DNA of 64,000 nt from Valencia hispanica (taxonomy: Eukaryota > Chordata > Actinopteri > Cyprinodontiformes > Valenciidae): positions 9,295,693 to 9,359,692 of the forward strand of contig OY747702.1 of the NCBI GenBank assembly GCA_963556495.2. Direction: 5' to 3'. The notes below the pieces were generated by a model, which had not been told where the DNA came from, searched no databases, and worked only from the letters and a program-made list of their open reading frames with translations. Position 1 is the stretch's first letter, and the number at the start of each line of letters is the position of its first letter. Shown one piece after another: positions 42,062 to 53,092 of this stretch. Made by a program: the position numbers and the translations under genes.

Positions 42062-42335
42062 CAGTTAAAACCAGAAGCTTACATACACTGAACAAAAATA
42101 CATTAATATTATCAAAATCAAAAGTTTACATAAATAATTATTGGAAACTTCTGATTGGTTAACAGAAACACTTGAGTTAATTGGGGGAATACTTGGATGT
42201 ATTTTAAGGCCACATCTGGAACACACTGCTTTCTGGTTTGATACAATCAGAAAGTCAAATGAAATCATGCAAAAGAGAGTTGTGGAGCAGCACCAATCTG
42301 GTGCTGCTCCACAATTCTCCACAGTGTTCCTCTTT
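42062..42335 (+). mobile_element. Tc1-like element F, 5' end (TTTACATAC type)
   Basis: Begins ACAGTTAAAACCAGAAGCTTACATACAC with a second AAAGTTTACATA word 60 bp inside, the IR/DR arrangement of the Sleeping Beauty-like Tc1 group. The transposase N-terminus follows (SNEIMQKRVVEQHQSG, matching the KEIS.D.RKRIVDLHKSG region) and is lost after about 42320. The hairpin at 42280-42314 lies in this coding start. Confidence 0.7.
42280..42314. repeat. Perfect hairpin, 16-bp arms, 3-base loop
   Basis: TTGTGGAGCAGCACCA (42280-42295) and TGGTGCTGCTCCACAA (42299-42314) are exact inverted complements around ATC. The position is in the coding start of Tc1 element F, where related elements show no palindrome. 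It may result from template switching or repair. Confidence 0.95.
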
Positions 42336-42559
42336 TCAAACATACACAAAATGTCCATAAGCAAGGTCCTCAGTGTGCTTAAAGTTGTGTACATTTTTGC
42401 ACCACGTTTTTTTCTATAAGTCCCAGACTTGGTGTAGAAAGCGACTTACGCAGTTTTCAGATCGTGCGTAAGCAAGCTTAATAAATGAGACCCCTGGATG
42501 TAAGGAGTAAGGTTCCTTTTACAGATTCCTGGCTCAGGAATGTTTCTGGAACAGACAGT

Positions 42560-42870
42560 TGCAGTTGTTTTTTTTGCTACATTTCCATGATGAGAATCTC
42601 CCTCTCCACTAAACCAAATGTGCATTTTAGAGCCCATTGGAGTACAGTGAAGTCCTTCTCATGTTCAAGAAACCAGTTTAAGATGATTTGAGCTTCGAGA
42701 CGTGGGACATTATCCTCCTGGAAGTAGGCATCACACTGAGATCTTTGAGGGATGGACGTAGTTAGCAATAATAATAACAAACTGGCCAAGTTATAAAATG
42801 TGGTTCAAAGTGTGCAAGGAGAATTTTACCCACACTATTACACTGCCACCACCAATCAAACCTGTTCATA
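42560..42870 (-). pseudogene. Tc1-like transposase remnant G, C-terminal catalytic part
   Basis: Read on minus from 42870: SGLIGGGSVIVWVKFSL-like residues, a gap, then YFQEDNVPRLEAQIILNWFL (second catalytic Asp in QEDN) and EHEKDFTVLQW. The NPIEHLW block with the catalytic Glu is lost, as the frame jumps to LVEREILIMEM. It is a different Tc1 subfamily from copies D and H. Stops and deletions make it inactive. Confidence 0.7.
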
Positions 42871-42974
42871 TAAGCTAGAAGAACACAGGCATCAACACAG
42901 CTGCAGCTGTCTGTTCCAGAAACATTGCTGGGACAGGACTGGATGAATTTATCAAAGTGTCACCTTGTTAAATT

Positions 42975-43420
42975 CTAACCACCATTCCATTCATCCATCT
43001 ATTGTCTTCTACTTATCTAAGATCATGTCAACGAGGCAACAAGTCCAGAAGACAACCACAAACATTCCTTTCAGGCACCATGGGGTCATGCTGAACAAGT
43101 GTCCAAACAACCTCATCTGACTTCTTTTGTGGCAGAGAAGCAGCAGCTCTACTTTGATGATGGAACTTTTCACCCTATCTCCAAGGCAGAGCCTAGCCAC
43201 CCTCAGAAGGAAGTTAGTTTTGGCAGTTTATATCCGGGATCTCATTCCATTGGTCGTGATCCATTTATGACCATAGGTGAAGATCAGAATGTAGATGGAC
43301 CAGTAAATTCGAGAGCTTTAAATCTTTGGTTCAGCTCTTTTTCCTCCACACCAGACTGGAGCAGCGCCCTTGTTACTGCAGACGAATCCCAGATCCGTCT
43401 GTCAATGTCCCGTTCTTAAA
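42975..43420 (-). pseudogene. Rex3/RTE LINE 3' end, degraded, inverted
   Basis: The plus strand starts CCATTCATCCATCTATTGTC (reversed GATG-type tail). It carries the reversed C-terminal coding region in the same order as the better copy at 31338-31815 (for example ACCTCATCTGACTTCTTTTG, GAGAAGCAGCAGCTCTACTT, TATCTCCAAGGCAGAGCCTA). It extends further upstream than that copy, to TCTGTCAATGTCCCGTTC at about 43400. Confidence 0.75.
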
Positions 43421-44577
43421 TATATCCCATAAGGAATTTTTTGTTGTTTTTTCAAGGAAAATTTTAATAAACCCTGGGCTGTAAAATAATTAGCTAATTT
43501 GCTTCTAAATTCCACCATGAACTAATTGTGACAAATCGAAATAATGACTGGTTTCCATCTCTGTCTCCTGTAGCCTTCTGGATTAGCCTGAGTTTTACAT
43601 AATTACTTATACATATTTGGACCTTGCGTAGGATTCAAAGGAACTGTCTCAAACAAGACTCTGCTCTTATATGAAATAGCGAGATTACTGAAAAAAAAGG
43701 AGCTGCTAATACATGTGGATGATAATGAACTCAGACAAACCAATGACTAAATCATTGTGTGTTCCTGAACCTCCAAAATCTGTCTCGGCGCCTTTGACTC
43801 TCCTTCACTGCCTCACATGCTGAATGAAGCTGTGCACTACTACAATGCTACAGAGAGTCCATGTTACCAGGCTGATGCATAATCAATAGGACAAGCACTC
43901 TCCAAATAGGGTTTTAACTTTTTATTGAGCACGCACAAGAATGAGTGGCCCACTCTATCCATGTACCGCCTGTTTCTCCGACCTAACTGCCTTTTGTCTG
44001 GGATTCAGGCCTTTTTTGTGCTGACTTCTGCCCACTATGATAAAGAATTGTCGGCAAGAGAGTGTAGCAGTCCCCAATCGATCTGTGACAGAGGAATCAA
44101 TCTACTCTGCCCTTAAAGGTCTTGTTCCCTGAGAAACCATGTAATACTTGTTCTTTTTGAAATACGATTGGTCAGTTGCATACGCATGCTGCAGGTGAAC
44201 ATTTTCTCCAACCTCCATCGCCTGCATTAGCCACAGAAAGAAATAGAAGGAAAAAACGGGCAAGTCAGAAAAAGCCAATCCCTTCTACGTCACAGGGGAA
44301 ATTAGTGTTTATGGTCTTGCCTACCCTGGCTTGTGACCACCTACGGGAAGGCTGTGTTTATTTTGTGGCCATAAGAGAACAGAGCGCAGAGCAGCTCTCA
44401 TTTGTTCTTCACTTTTTATTTGCCAAAAACATAGGATCTGTCATATTTGTTGCAGTTAGGGCAATTTGGTTTGAACATTAATTTTGAGAACAGCTCTGCA
44501 TAGGTTTGGCAAAAAACAAATAAAATGCAGAAGAAATCCCCCAAAACAAATAAAAACAAAGACACCTTAGTTAGTAG
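43421..44577. other. Unassigned DNA
   Basis: No recognised coding or element sequence. Open frames at 43925-44116 and 44176-44481 lack family motifs. Confidence 0.5.
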
Positions 44578-44660
44578 CAGAGGTGGGACCAATTCATTGT
44601 TTAGGATGTCACAAATAATGCTAGTCTTTCCACCAAAGTTCTGAGTCAAGTCCAATTTAG
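44578..44660 (+). mobile_element. hAT MITE left end (CAGAGGTGGGACC type), target of L2 copy 3
   Basis: CAGAGGTGGGACCAATTCAT followed by GTTCTGAGTCAAGTCCAATT is a hallmark of an abundant fish hAT MITE. The repeated AAGTC words continue beyond the L2 insertion (49601-49700: CCTAAGTCAAATCCAAAGTC and so on). The right terminus was not found. It serves here as the landing site that dates before the L2. Confidence 0.6.
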
Positions 44661-44921
44661 TGGTGACGGGGTAAGCCGTATTGCGTCATTTCCTGTTGTC
44701 ACTGCTGTGGTCCGTGGAGCTGTTTTGGTGTTCAAACGCTCTTGAATTGATCTTATTTTCTCTGTGCTGAGGCTTTTCTAAGTTATTTTAACACACAATC
44801 ACACTAAAACACACATTTTGTGGTGGTGTACTTTACGTTTTGGGAACTCCTTGTGTTTCACACAGTTTTTCTTTGGGTGGTAAGGTCTCGCTAGCTCAGT
44901 TAGCTTAGCTTCATTGCGGCT

Positions 44922-45806
44922 ATGGCTACTCTTCTTTCTCCTGTCTCTAACTCTTCTCTTCTCTCTTGCTCTCTCTGTCAGATGTTTAGTTACTTCCCTG
45001 CCTCCTTTAGTGATAATGGTAACTGTAATAAATGTAATATTTTTGTAGCTTTGGAGGCGAGGGTATCAGAATTAGAAGCACGGCTCCGCGCTGTTGAAAA
45101 ACCAGCAGATAGCCGAAGCCCATTAGCCAGCGTGGAGCCAACAAGGATAGAACCCCCTAGCTGTCCTCCGGTAGAGCCCGCGCAGCCGGGACCTCTAGGC
45201 GGCTGGGTGACTGTACGTAGGAAGCATAGTTCTAGGACCCAGCCCCCGGGCCACCACCAACCGGTCCGCGTTTCTAACAGATTTTCCCCGCTCAGCGACA
45301 CACCCGCTGAGAAGCCGGCCCTGGTAATTGGCAGCTCCATAGTCAGAAACGTGGCATTAGAGACACCATTGACCATAGTCAAATGCTTGCCAGGGGCCAG
45401 AACGGGCGACATCAAATCCAACCTGAAACTGCTGGCTAAAGATAAGCGTAAATACAGTAAGATTGTTATTCACGCTGGCGGTAATGACACCCGGTTACGC
45501 CAATCGGAGGTCACTAAAATTAGTGTTGCTTCGGTGTGTAAGTTTGCCAAAACAATGTCAGACTCGGTAATCTTTTCTGGTCCCCTGCCTGATCGGACCA
45601 GTGACGACATGTTTAGCCGCATGCTGTCATTCCATCAATGGTTGTCTAGGTGGTGTCCTGCAAACGATGTGGGCTACATTGATAACTGGAGAACTTTTTG
45701 GGGAAAACCTGGTCTGATCCGGAGAGACGGCATCCATCCCACTTTGGATGGAGCAGCTCTTCTTTCTAGGAATATGGCCGAATTTATTAATCCTCCAAAA
45801 CACTGA
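44922..45806 (+). CDS. L2 ORF1 protein, zinc-binding/coiled-coil plus SGNH esterase domain
   Basis: 294 residues, uninterrupted. The N-terminus has two CxxC pairs (C16/C19 and C35/C38), followed by a coiled coil ([17 protein letters not shown], about 44-60) and a Pro-rich linker. From about 133 a SGNH/GDSL-type esterase fold is indicated. Block I is VIGSSIVRN (Ser139 as candidate nucleophile), the oxyanion block is HAGGNDT (N188), and block V is DGIHPT (Asp269/His272). CR1/L2-clade ORF1 proteins are known to carry such esterase domains; the protein probably binds element RNA and membranes or RNPs. The ATG is the first in the element's long frame, 260 bp from the 5' end. Confidence 0.92.
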   Translation: MATLLSPVSNSSLLSCSLCQMFSYFPASFSDNGNCNKCNIFVALEARVSELEARLRAVEKPADSRSPLASVEPTRIEPPSCPPVEPAQPGPLGGWVTVRRKHSSRTQPPGHHQPVRVSNRFSPLSDTPAEKPALVIGSSIVRNVALETPLTIVKCLPGARTGDIKSNLKLLAKDKRKYSKIVIHAGGNDTRLRQSEVTKISVASVCKFAKTMSDSVIFSGPLPDRTSDDMFSRMLSFHQWLSRWCPANDVGYIDNWRTFWGKPGLIRRDGIHPTLDGAALLSRNMAEFINPPKH

Positions 45807-45989
45807 CAACCCAGGGTCCAGACCAGGAAGCAGAGTCGTAGTTTAACCCACCTCTCTGCTGCTTCTGTACTGTTACCCACCCATTACCCTATAGAAACAG
45901 TGTCTTGCCCACGGCCAAAATTAAATGGATTAAAAGTTAAGCCAACAAAAGCAAATTATGGAAATCTCATAAAAATAAATACAACTTTG

Positions 45990-48900
45990 ACTGAAAATAA
46001 ATCTATTAAATGTGGTTTATTAAACATAAGATCTCTCTCCTCAAAGACTTTGTTAGTAAATGACTTGATTTGTGATAATCACATTGATTTCCTTTGTCTC
46101 ACAGAAACCTGGTTGCAGCAGGAGGATTATGTCAGTATAAATGAGTCAACTCCTTCCAGTCATTTAAATTTTCACATTCCTAGAAATACTGGGCGAGGAG
46201 GAGGAGTTGCAGCCATTTTCCGTTCTGATTTACTAATTAGTCCCAGACCAATTGATAGCTACAGTTCTTTTGAGCATCTAACCCTTAATTTTCCTCATCC
46301 AAGTTGCAGAAACATTAAGACCATTTTTGTTTGTGGTTTTGTATCGTCCACCAGGCCCTTACTCTCAATTCTTGGATCAGATCTCACATTTTTTATCTGA
46401 TATAGTGTTAAATACTGATAGGGTTATTATAGTGGGGGACTTCAATATTCATGTGGATACTGAAAGTGATAGCCTAAATGCAGCCTTTAATGCTATTTTA
46501 GACTCAATTGGCTTTACTCAAAAAGTACAGGGATCGACCCACTCAGGTAAACACACTTTGGACCTTGTACTGACATACGGTATTGAGTGTGAGGAAATAA
46601 CAGTCCACCCACATAACCCGGTCCTGTCTGACCACTTCTTGATAACTTTTGAATTTACTTTAACTGACCATCTTAAATCTGAAAGAAAATTTCATTATAG
46701 TAGAACTTTATCAGACAATGCTGTAACAATTTTTAAAGAATCTGTACCATTCTTACTTTCCTCAGTGTCTCAGAGTAACACAGTGGATGGCAGCAATTCT
46801 ATCTCTAACCCTTCAGAAATTGATGGTCTGGTTCACAGCGTTACGTCCTCATTGCGTTTGGCATTAGATAGATAGATAGCCCCATTAAAAAAGAAAGTGG
46901 CTAGCCATAGGAGGCTGACTCCTTGGTTTAACGCAGAGTTGCGTACTTTAAAGCAGAATACTAGGAAGTTGGAGAGAAAATGGCGCTTTACACATCTAGA
47001 GGATTCCTATTTAACCTGGAATAACAGTCTACTGCTGTATAAAAAGACCCTTCGACAAGCTAGAACAGCATATTTTTCATCATTAATAGAGGCGAATAAA
47101 AACAATCCTAGGTTTCTTTTTAGTACAGTTGCCAAACTTACACAGAGTCATAGCTCTGTTGAGCAAACTATTCCCCCGGCTCTTAGCAGTGATGATTTTA
47201 TGAGATTCTTCATAAATAAAATAAATTTTATTAAAAATAAAATCATTGGCACCCTCCCAAACATGATTACTTCTTCCTCAGTAAATGAGTCAGTATCGGA
47301 AAGAACTGTAGAACCTCAGTATTGCTTAGGCTGTTTTGATTCAGTCGAGCTTTCAGAATTATCAAAAATATTAGCCTCATCTAAATCTTCAACTTGTATT
47401 TTGGACCCAATCTCAACCAAATTATTTAAAGAAGTGTTCCATTTGGTTCCTGGCCCCATTTTGGATATGATGAATCTATCCTTAGTAAATGGATACGTAC
47501 CACAGGAATTTAAAATAGCTGTAATTAAACCTTTACTCAAGAAACTTTCCCTTGATCAAGATGACTTAGTGAATTACAGACCTATATCTAACCTTCCTTT
47601 CTTATCCAAAGTCCTTGAGAAAATAGTTGCTAATCAAGTCTGTGAACATCTAAACAGTAACGAGCTGTTTGAAGAGTTTCAGTCAGGTTTTAGAGCTCAT
47701 CATAGCACTGAAACAGCACTGGTGAAGGTTACTAATGATATTCTCATGGCCTCAGATAATGGACTGGTGTCTGTTCTGGTTTTGTTAGATCTCAGTGCTG
47801 CTTTTGACACAGTCGATCATAATATTCTCTTAGAAAGGCTTGAACATGTTGCAGGGATCAAAGGAACAGCACTAGGCTGGTTTAAATCATATTTGTCTGA
47901 TAGATTCCAGTTTGTTCATCTAAATGATAAATCATCTTCACTCTCAAGGGTTACTTGTGGAGTTCCACAGGGTTCTGTCCTTGGACCAATTCTTTTCACC
48001 ATATATATGCTTCCAATTGGTAGAATCATTAGACAGCATGGGATAAATTTCCACAGCTATGCCGATGATACACAACTATATTTATCCATAAATCCTGATG
48101 AACCCAGTCAGTTAGGTAGATTACAGGCATGTCTGGAAGACATAAAAGCATGGATGACCCTAAACTTTTTGCTTTTAAATTCTGACAAGACAGAAGTTGC
48201 TGTCTTTGGACCAGAAGTTCTTAAACAGAAACTGATTAGTCAATCACTTCATCTGGATGGCATTAAATTGTCCCCCAGTAATAACGTAAAGAACCTCGGC
48301 GTTATTTTTGACCAAGACTTGACATTTAAATCCCATATTAAACAGGTTTCTAGGATTTCCTTCTTTCACCTCAGGAATATTGCTAAAATTAGAAACATCC
48401 TGTCCAGGAGTGATGCTGAGAAACTAGTCCATGCATTTGTTACCTCAAGGCTGGACTACTGTAATTCTTTACTATCAGGAAGTCCACAAAATGCCATTAA
48501 AAGCCTTCAGTTGATCCAAAATGCGGCAGCAAGAGTTCTGATGAATATTAAAAAGAGAGATCACATTTCTCCTGTTTTAGCTTCCCTTCATTGGCTCCCT
48601 GTTAAATCCAGAATAGAATTTAAGATCCTTCTTCTTACATACAAAGCCCTTAATAATCAAGCTCCATCATACATCAGAGATCTAATTGTTCCATATGTTC
48701 CTAAAAGAGCACTTCGCTCTCAGACTGCAGGTTTACTTGTAGTTCCTAGGATCTCTAAAAGTAGAATGGGAGGCAGATCTTTTAGTTATCAGGCTCCTCT
48801 CCTGTGGAACCAGCTCCCAGCTTTAGTCCGTGAGGCAGACACTCTGTTTACTTTTAAGGCCAGGCTTAAAACTTTCCTTTTTGATAAAGCTTATAGTTAG
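45990..48900 (+). pseudogene. L2 ORF2, endonuclease plus reverse transcriptase, two lesions
   Basis: The endonuclease starts near [13 protein letters not shown] (46007) and shows FLCLTETWL and [11 protein letters not shown] one-base insertion near 46335 (in GTTTGTGG) shifts frame. The second piece gives [17 protein letters not shown] and the catalytic SDHFLITFEF. An in-frame TAG at 46873 within a GATA run precedes the rest. The RT piece, 46897-48900, is open for 667 residues with LLDLSAAFDTVDH, GVPQGSVLGP and the catalytic SYADDTQLY. Endonuclease nicks DNA and RT copies the element RNA at the nick. Only these two lesions separate it from an intact frame, so it is a recent loss or the site of assembly errors. 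Confidence 0.93.
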
Positions 48901-49618
48901 AGTGGCTTAGGTCATCCTGAGCTATCTCTGTAGTTATGCTGCTATAGGCTTAGACTGCTGGAGGACAGACTTTCAGATTTTCTTCACTCTGCTACTTCCT
49001 TTTCTCCTACGACTCTCCAGTTGTATTACAGTACATTCTGTTATTTCGACTGTTAACTTTGTTTTCTCTCAGTGTTTTTCTCCCCATCGAAGATACACCT
49101 GGTCTGGTATCCTGCTTGGCTCTAATGCCCTGTTGGACGGGGGTCATCGACTGGGATGATCCTCTCAGTAACTGAAGATCCACTGTGTCCTGTTATCAAC
49201 TTTTTACTTTCTGTAACATAGAAAGTTCTCTTATATCGGATCTTCTGTTCCTTCTATGTTCTGCTCTGTCTTCTCAAACCCCCAGACGGTCGTGGCAGAT
49301 GGCCGCTCCTACTGAGCCTGGTTCTGTTGGAGGTTTCTTCCTGTTAAAGGGGAGTTTTTCCTCTCCACTGTCGCTACATGCTTGCTCAGTATGAGGGATT
49401 GCTGAAGGATTGCTGTGGTTGGAAATCTGCCCAACCTCACGCCAATGACTGACGCAATCTGCTGGGATTCCTTAAATAGGAAACTTTTTAACTGATTGGA
49501 ATGTTTGTATAATTGTATTGAAATGACTTCTTGTTAAGTGCCTTGAGATGACATCTGTTGTGAATTGGCGCTATATAAATAAACTGAATTGAATTGAATT
49601 GAGTCAAGTCCAATTTAG

Positions 49619-49929
49619 GGGATTAAAGGTCCTAAGTCAAATCCAAAGTCATTGCATGCAAATCTTGAGTAGTCAAAGTCTTACACTTTTAATTCTGAGT
49701 CCTAAACAAGTCATTTAACTGAATATGCAATTCAGTTAGACTAATAAATAATAATTTCTAGGTGTGTAACAGTTCACAACAATCACGGTCTGGTACAATT
49801 TCAATTTTATTCAATCAAGAAAATAATAAAAAAAAAATCTAGTTTATTTAATTCAGTCAGCAATAAACAAAGAATCGTTTTTCCATTTTTTCCATTAAAT
49901 ATATTAAATATATTAAGTTTTCCCAAAAG
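49619..49929. other. Spacer with remains of the hAT MITE
   Basis: AAGTC-rich sequence (49619-49700) continues the MITE interrupted by L2 copy 3. The rest is A+T-rich and unassigned. Confidence 0.45.
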
Positions 49930-50572
49930 ATAAATTTTAAATAAAACTTCAGGGAGTGATCAATACCGTATTTTTTAAATGTTCTGATTCAGGATCAAAC
50001 TAAGCTTTTTAATCTTTATATATGATAGGGTGGGGATATCCTTAGAGCCATTTTTTGGTTATACATTTCCTGCTTGCCACCAACAAAATGCTACATAAAT
50101 ATTCATGTTTTTCTCCTTTCATGTGTAGGACATCCAATATATAGTTTTCATTTCCAAAGGAAATGCTCATTTAAAAATATCTTGTAGTACTTTATGAACA
50201 TCAATCCAAAACTGTGCAATAAGTGGGCAGCCCCACATGATGGGAAAAGGATCTGCTCATTGTTCACCACATTTTCTCCAAACGATGTGTGTTTTCTGGC
50301 GTGGAGTGATGAAAAATCATATCAATGTTTTCCATCCACATTCCTTCCATCTCTGATACTTTGTACACTTCTATCGGAGTTTCCATATTGCGATCCACTC
50401 CTCCACTGTTATCAACCCTCCCTCCTTCTCCCACAATGGCTTTACATGTTCAGTTGAATGAGGTTGACAATTCAGACATTTATACTGTACAAACTCAATA
50501 AGATTTTTATTTGATTTTCTGTAATTTTTAAACAATTTTAACAAATCCATATTAATCTTTGACGCTGTCTAC

Positions 50573-52258
50573 TGTTGCGGACACAGCCATTGGGTGGCGC
50601 TAACCCACATTCTAGCTCCGACGGGAGAAGAAGAGGACCAGAGGTTATAAAAGGCCCCGCTGCCGGCCACCTCACTCTCTTCAGTTGGGCTCTCACTGCC
50701 AAACAGTGCTAGGAGGGACCCCTTGTTTCCCTCGCTGGTGAGGGAAAAGGTGCCAGTTCTGGGAGGACCTAACTCCAAGGACGACAACACTGTTGATCAA
50801 TCAGGTGAATCGCAAACCCAGTGTCTTGAGACAAACCCCACTGTTCTGCCCTGAGCCCTACAGAAACTCTCTGAATTTCAGATCCTATGTGAGGAAGCGA
50901 GCTGCTAACCAGCTACTGTTGCCGCAGAGCCGAGTCCAGACTGCAGGCCTTATATCCACCGCCGACGGAGCTTATGTGAGATGAACGCTGCGCTGGAAGC
51001 TGCGAACTAAGGAGTGTTTAGTTTAAACAAGATTTAAGGGTAGTTTATTTTCACTGTAATTTGTTACTTTGTGTAAGATTTAATTTATTGTTTGGGTACA
51101 AAAAGGCCGGTCGGCCTGGAGGTTTAAACAGTGATTTTCGAGGTTTCTGATGGAAAGTCGTTTTATATCCTGCAACCTAAAGTTACTCAATCCAACAGTT
51201 TTTCTTTGTTTGATGTTTCATAAATGATCCAGAGCGACTTTAAGCAGCTCCACGTGAGTTAGCTGTAAGCTACATGCTATAGTGAACCACGTGGGCCCGC
51301 CATTGATGGCTTTTTATTCATGAACAATAAAGACTGCCATTAACGCATTTCAAAATAGAGATAGACTTTAAAACGGATAGTTTAAACACTAAAACTAATC
51401 TTTTAAGTCAATTTTGAGACCGTTTTCTTGGTAAGTCAGAATACTAAATTAGATCGACATAATTGGTACTGCGTTAATGTCAACATAAAGTCTAAATATT
51501 AAATTAGATCAATCACTGCAGTGACCGATCCATTAAATAGAATCAATTATCTAAAGGTTATTTATTTCTAATTTAGCAAATGGTTTAATGAAACATTACT
51601 TCTTCCAAAGAATGTTTTTCTTAACTTCTGCTTTGCATTGTGAATTTCTGGTTTGAAAACAAACCAGAATGTGCTGATTAGTCTTAAACTAATCACAATT
51701 AGTTTAAAACTAACTTAGCTTCATTCCCAACACTGTTCAATACAAGCCTTGGTCTTTGAGCAAACATATTCATTCTGAACTGTGACATCATTATCAATTT
51801 ATTGTTTATTGTTTCTTTGCATATTGATCACTTTTACTGTTTTACTTCTGAGTGTTCGTTTTATTATAGTTATTCTTTTCTTAGTGGTTTAGTTGTGTGT
51901 TACTAGTTTGGTGAGTTGTTTATTAAAGTATGTTAACTGAAAGTTGAATTCTTTTTGTAATAAACTCTTGTATTGTGGAAGGCCATTGTTGTTATTTCAC
52001 CTACATGTGTAGTAACTTGCTGTTCAGGAACGCCAAGAACTTATTCCTTCATCTATTGTGTAATTATCTCAGCCTTATCAGGCAGGTAATCATAAACATT
52101 AACTGAGACTGAACAATTTGGCTATTGTATTCCTGGAATCCAGGTGGTGCCCCTAAATTTGGTAATTTTTACATAAAATTATTAATCTGATTAATAATTG
52201 CTCTAAGCAACTATTCATAATTATTCATAGCCAAAACCTACCTATCTGTGGCACAACA
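50573..52258 (+). mobile_element. Solo LTR of long TGTTG...CAACA family, 1686 bp
   Basis: Ends TGTTGCGGACACAG and CTGTGGCACAACA form imperfect short inverted repeats. CTAC flanks both sides (50569-50572, 52259-52262). A TATA box (TATAAAA, 50646-50652) lies only about 75 bp from the start and a polyadenylation signal AATAAA at 51959, so the transcribed R part would be over 1.2 kb, unusually long. The same family is at 36014-37461 and 29424-29935. It is a retrovirus-like LTR by ends and duplication size, but with no internal region its class cannot be fixed. Confidence 0.8.
50646..50652 (+). promoter_or_regulatory. TATA box of the long LTR
   Basis: TATAAAA in a GC-rich setting (GAGGTTATAAAAGGCCCCGC), about 75 bp after the LTR start. 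Transcription would begin near 50675-50685. Position and context support a polymerase II core promoter; activity is unknown. Confidence 0.55.
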
Positions 52259-52409
52259 CTACTTTTCTATCTATATAATGATGTATTTGTAAGTAGCAAT
52301 ATAAATCTTGCTTTTCCAAGGAGTATTTTTGTCTGATTACTTTATCATCCTTAATCAACTTTCCCAAAATTGTTAAACCTTTAACAGCCCAAAGTTTGGA
52401 TTGTGTATC

Positions 52410-53092
52410 TGTCATGTTTGGTATTAAGGAGGACCCAAAATGCAGCAAGTATAAACAAAATGATTTAATGAAAACAAGGACAAGGAACTTACATAACTCA
52501 GGAGGATCAAAAGGCAGCAAACGGGGAAACAGGAATCAGACGGGCAACAAGGAAGGCAGGAACCAGAGAGGGAAGAGTGACGACGAACCAGCAAGTAATG
52601 ACTGAAGGAGAGGTGAATATATACTGGGGAGGAAATGAGGAAGTGACTGAGAAGACCAATGACCAATTAGTGAGAGCAGATGCAGGTGAGAGGGAGAGAG
52701 CAGGTGGAAGCAATCAACTGGGATAGGAGGTGAAATGGCTGGGAGACAGGAGACTAAGATGCTAGAAAATTCTTAAGAAACTATCTAAAGAGAAGACTAA
52801 GGAGAACTCTAAGGGAAACTTAAGGAAACACTGGAGAACAGAAGGAGGAATTAAATAAAGAGATAAAGGAAACACAAATGGAAAGGTGGACATAGACAGA
52901 GGTGAAAAACATCTACAGAACCCAGGAAGTGCCAGAATACAAAAATATAATTAAACTGAATAAGAAAAACTACTAACTTGAGACACAAACCGAAGGAACA
53001 AAACAAGAGGGTACCTTGGGGTAAAAAGGGGAAGAAAACCAAGTGGAAGGAAAATACTCAAACTTGCCACACAAAATCCAAAGACCATGACA
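52410..53092 (-). mobile_element. Solo LTR, Gypsy type, 683 bp
   Basis: Ends on the + strand are TGTCATG and CATGACA; GTATC flanks both sides (52405-52409, 53093-53097), a 5-bp target duplication. On minus it is pyrimidine-rich, with a TATA-like TATATATTCACC stretch and a 3' part resembling TTCATTAAATC (polyadenylation region) near 52460-52475, as in fish Gypsy LTRs. It shares the TGTCA...TGACA ends of the Gypsy element at 54155-58292 but is a different, longer LTR. Confidence 0.85.

Larger units (their letters stand above)
44661..49600 (+). mobile_element. Almost full-length L2-clade LINE, copy 3 (4.94 kb)
   Basis: The long target duplication TGAGTCAAGTCCAATTTAG flanks it (44642-44660 and 49600-49618). 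Order: 5' UTR 44661-44921, ORF1 44922-45806, intergenic part, ORF2 about 45990-48900, and 3' UTR 48901-49600. The 3' UTR ends in GGCGCTATATAAATAAACTG and ATTGA repeats, the L2-type terminus recognised by the element's own reverse transcriptase. The 5' end starts TGGTGACGGGGTAAGCCGTA. Completeness of ends and frames marks it as the youngest and best copy of its family in the window. Confidence 0.96.

Noticed and set aside
45061..45421. Open frame opposite L2 ORF1
   Set aside because: Shadow of ORF1 on the minus strand with no motif.
52152..52170. Primer-binding site reading TGGTGCCCC after an LTR
   Set aside because: The real LTR end is at 52258, supported by TGTTG/CAACA ends and the CTAC duplication, so this word lies inside the LTR.
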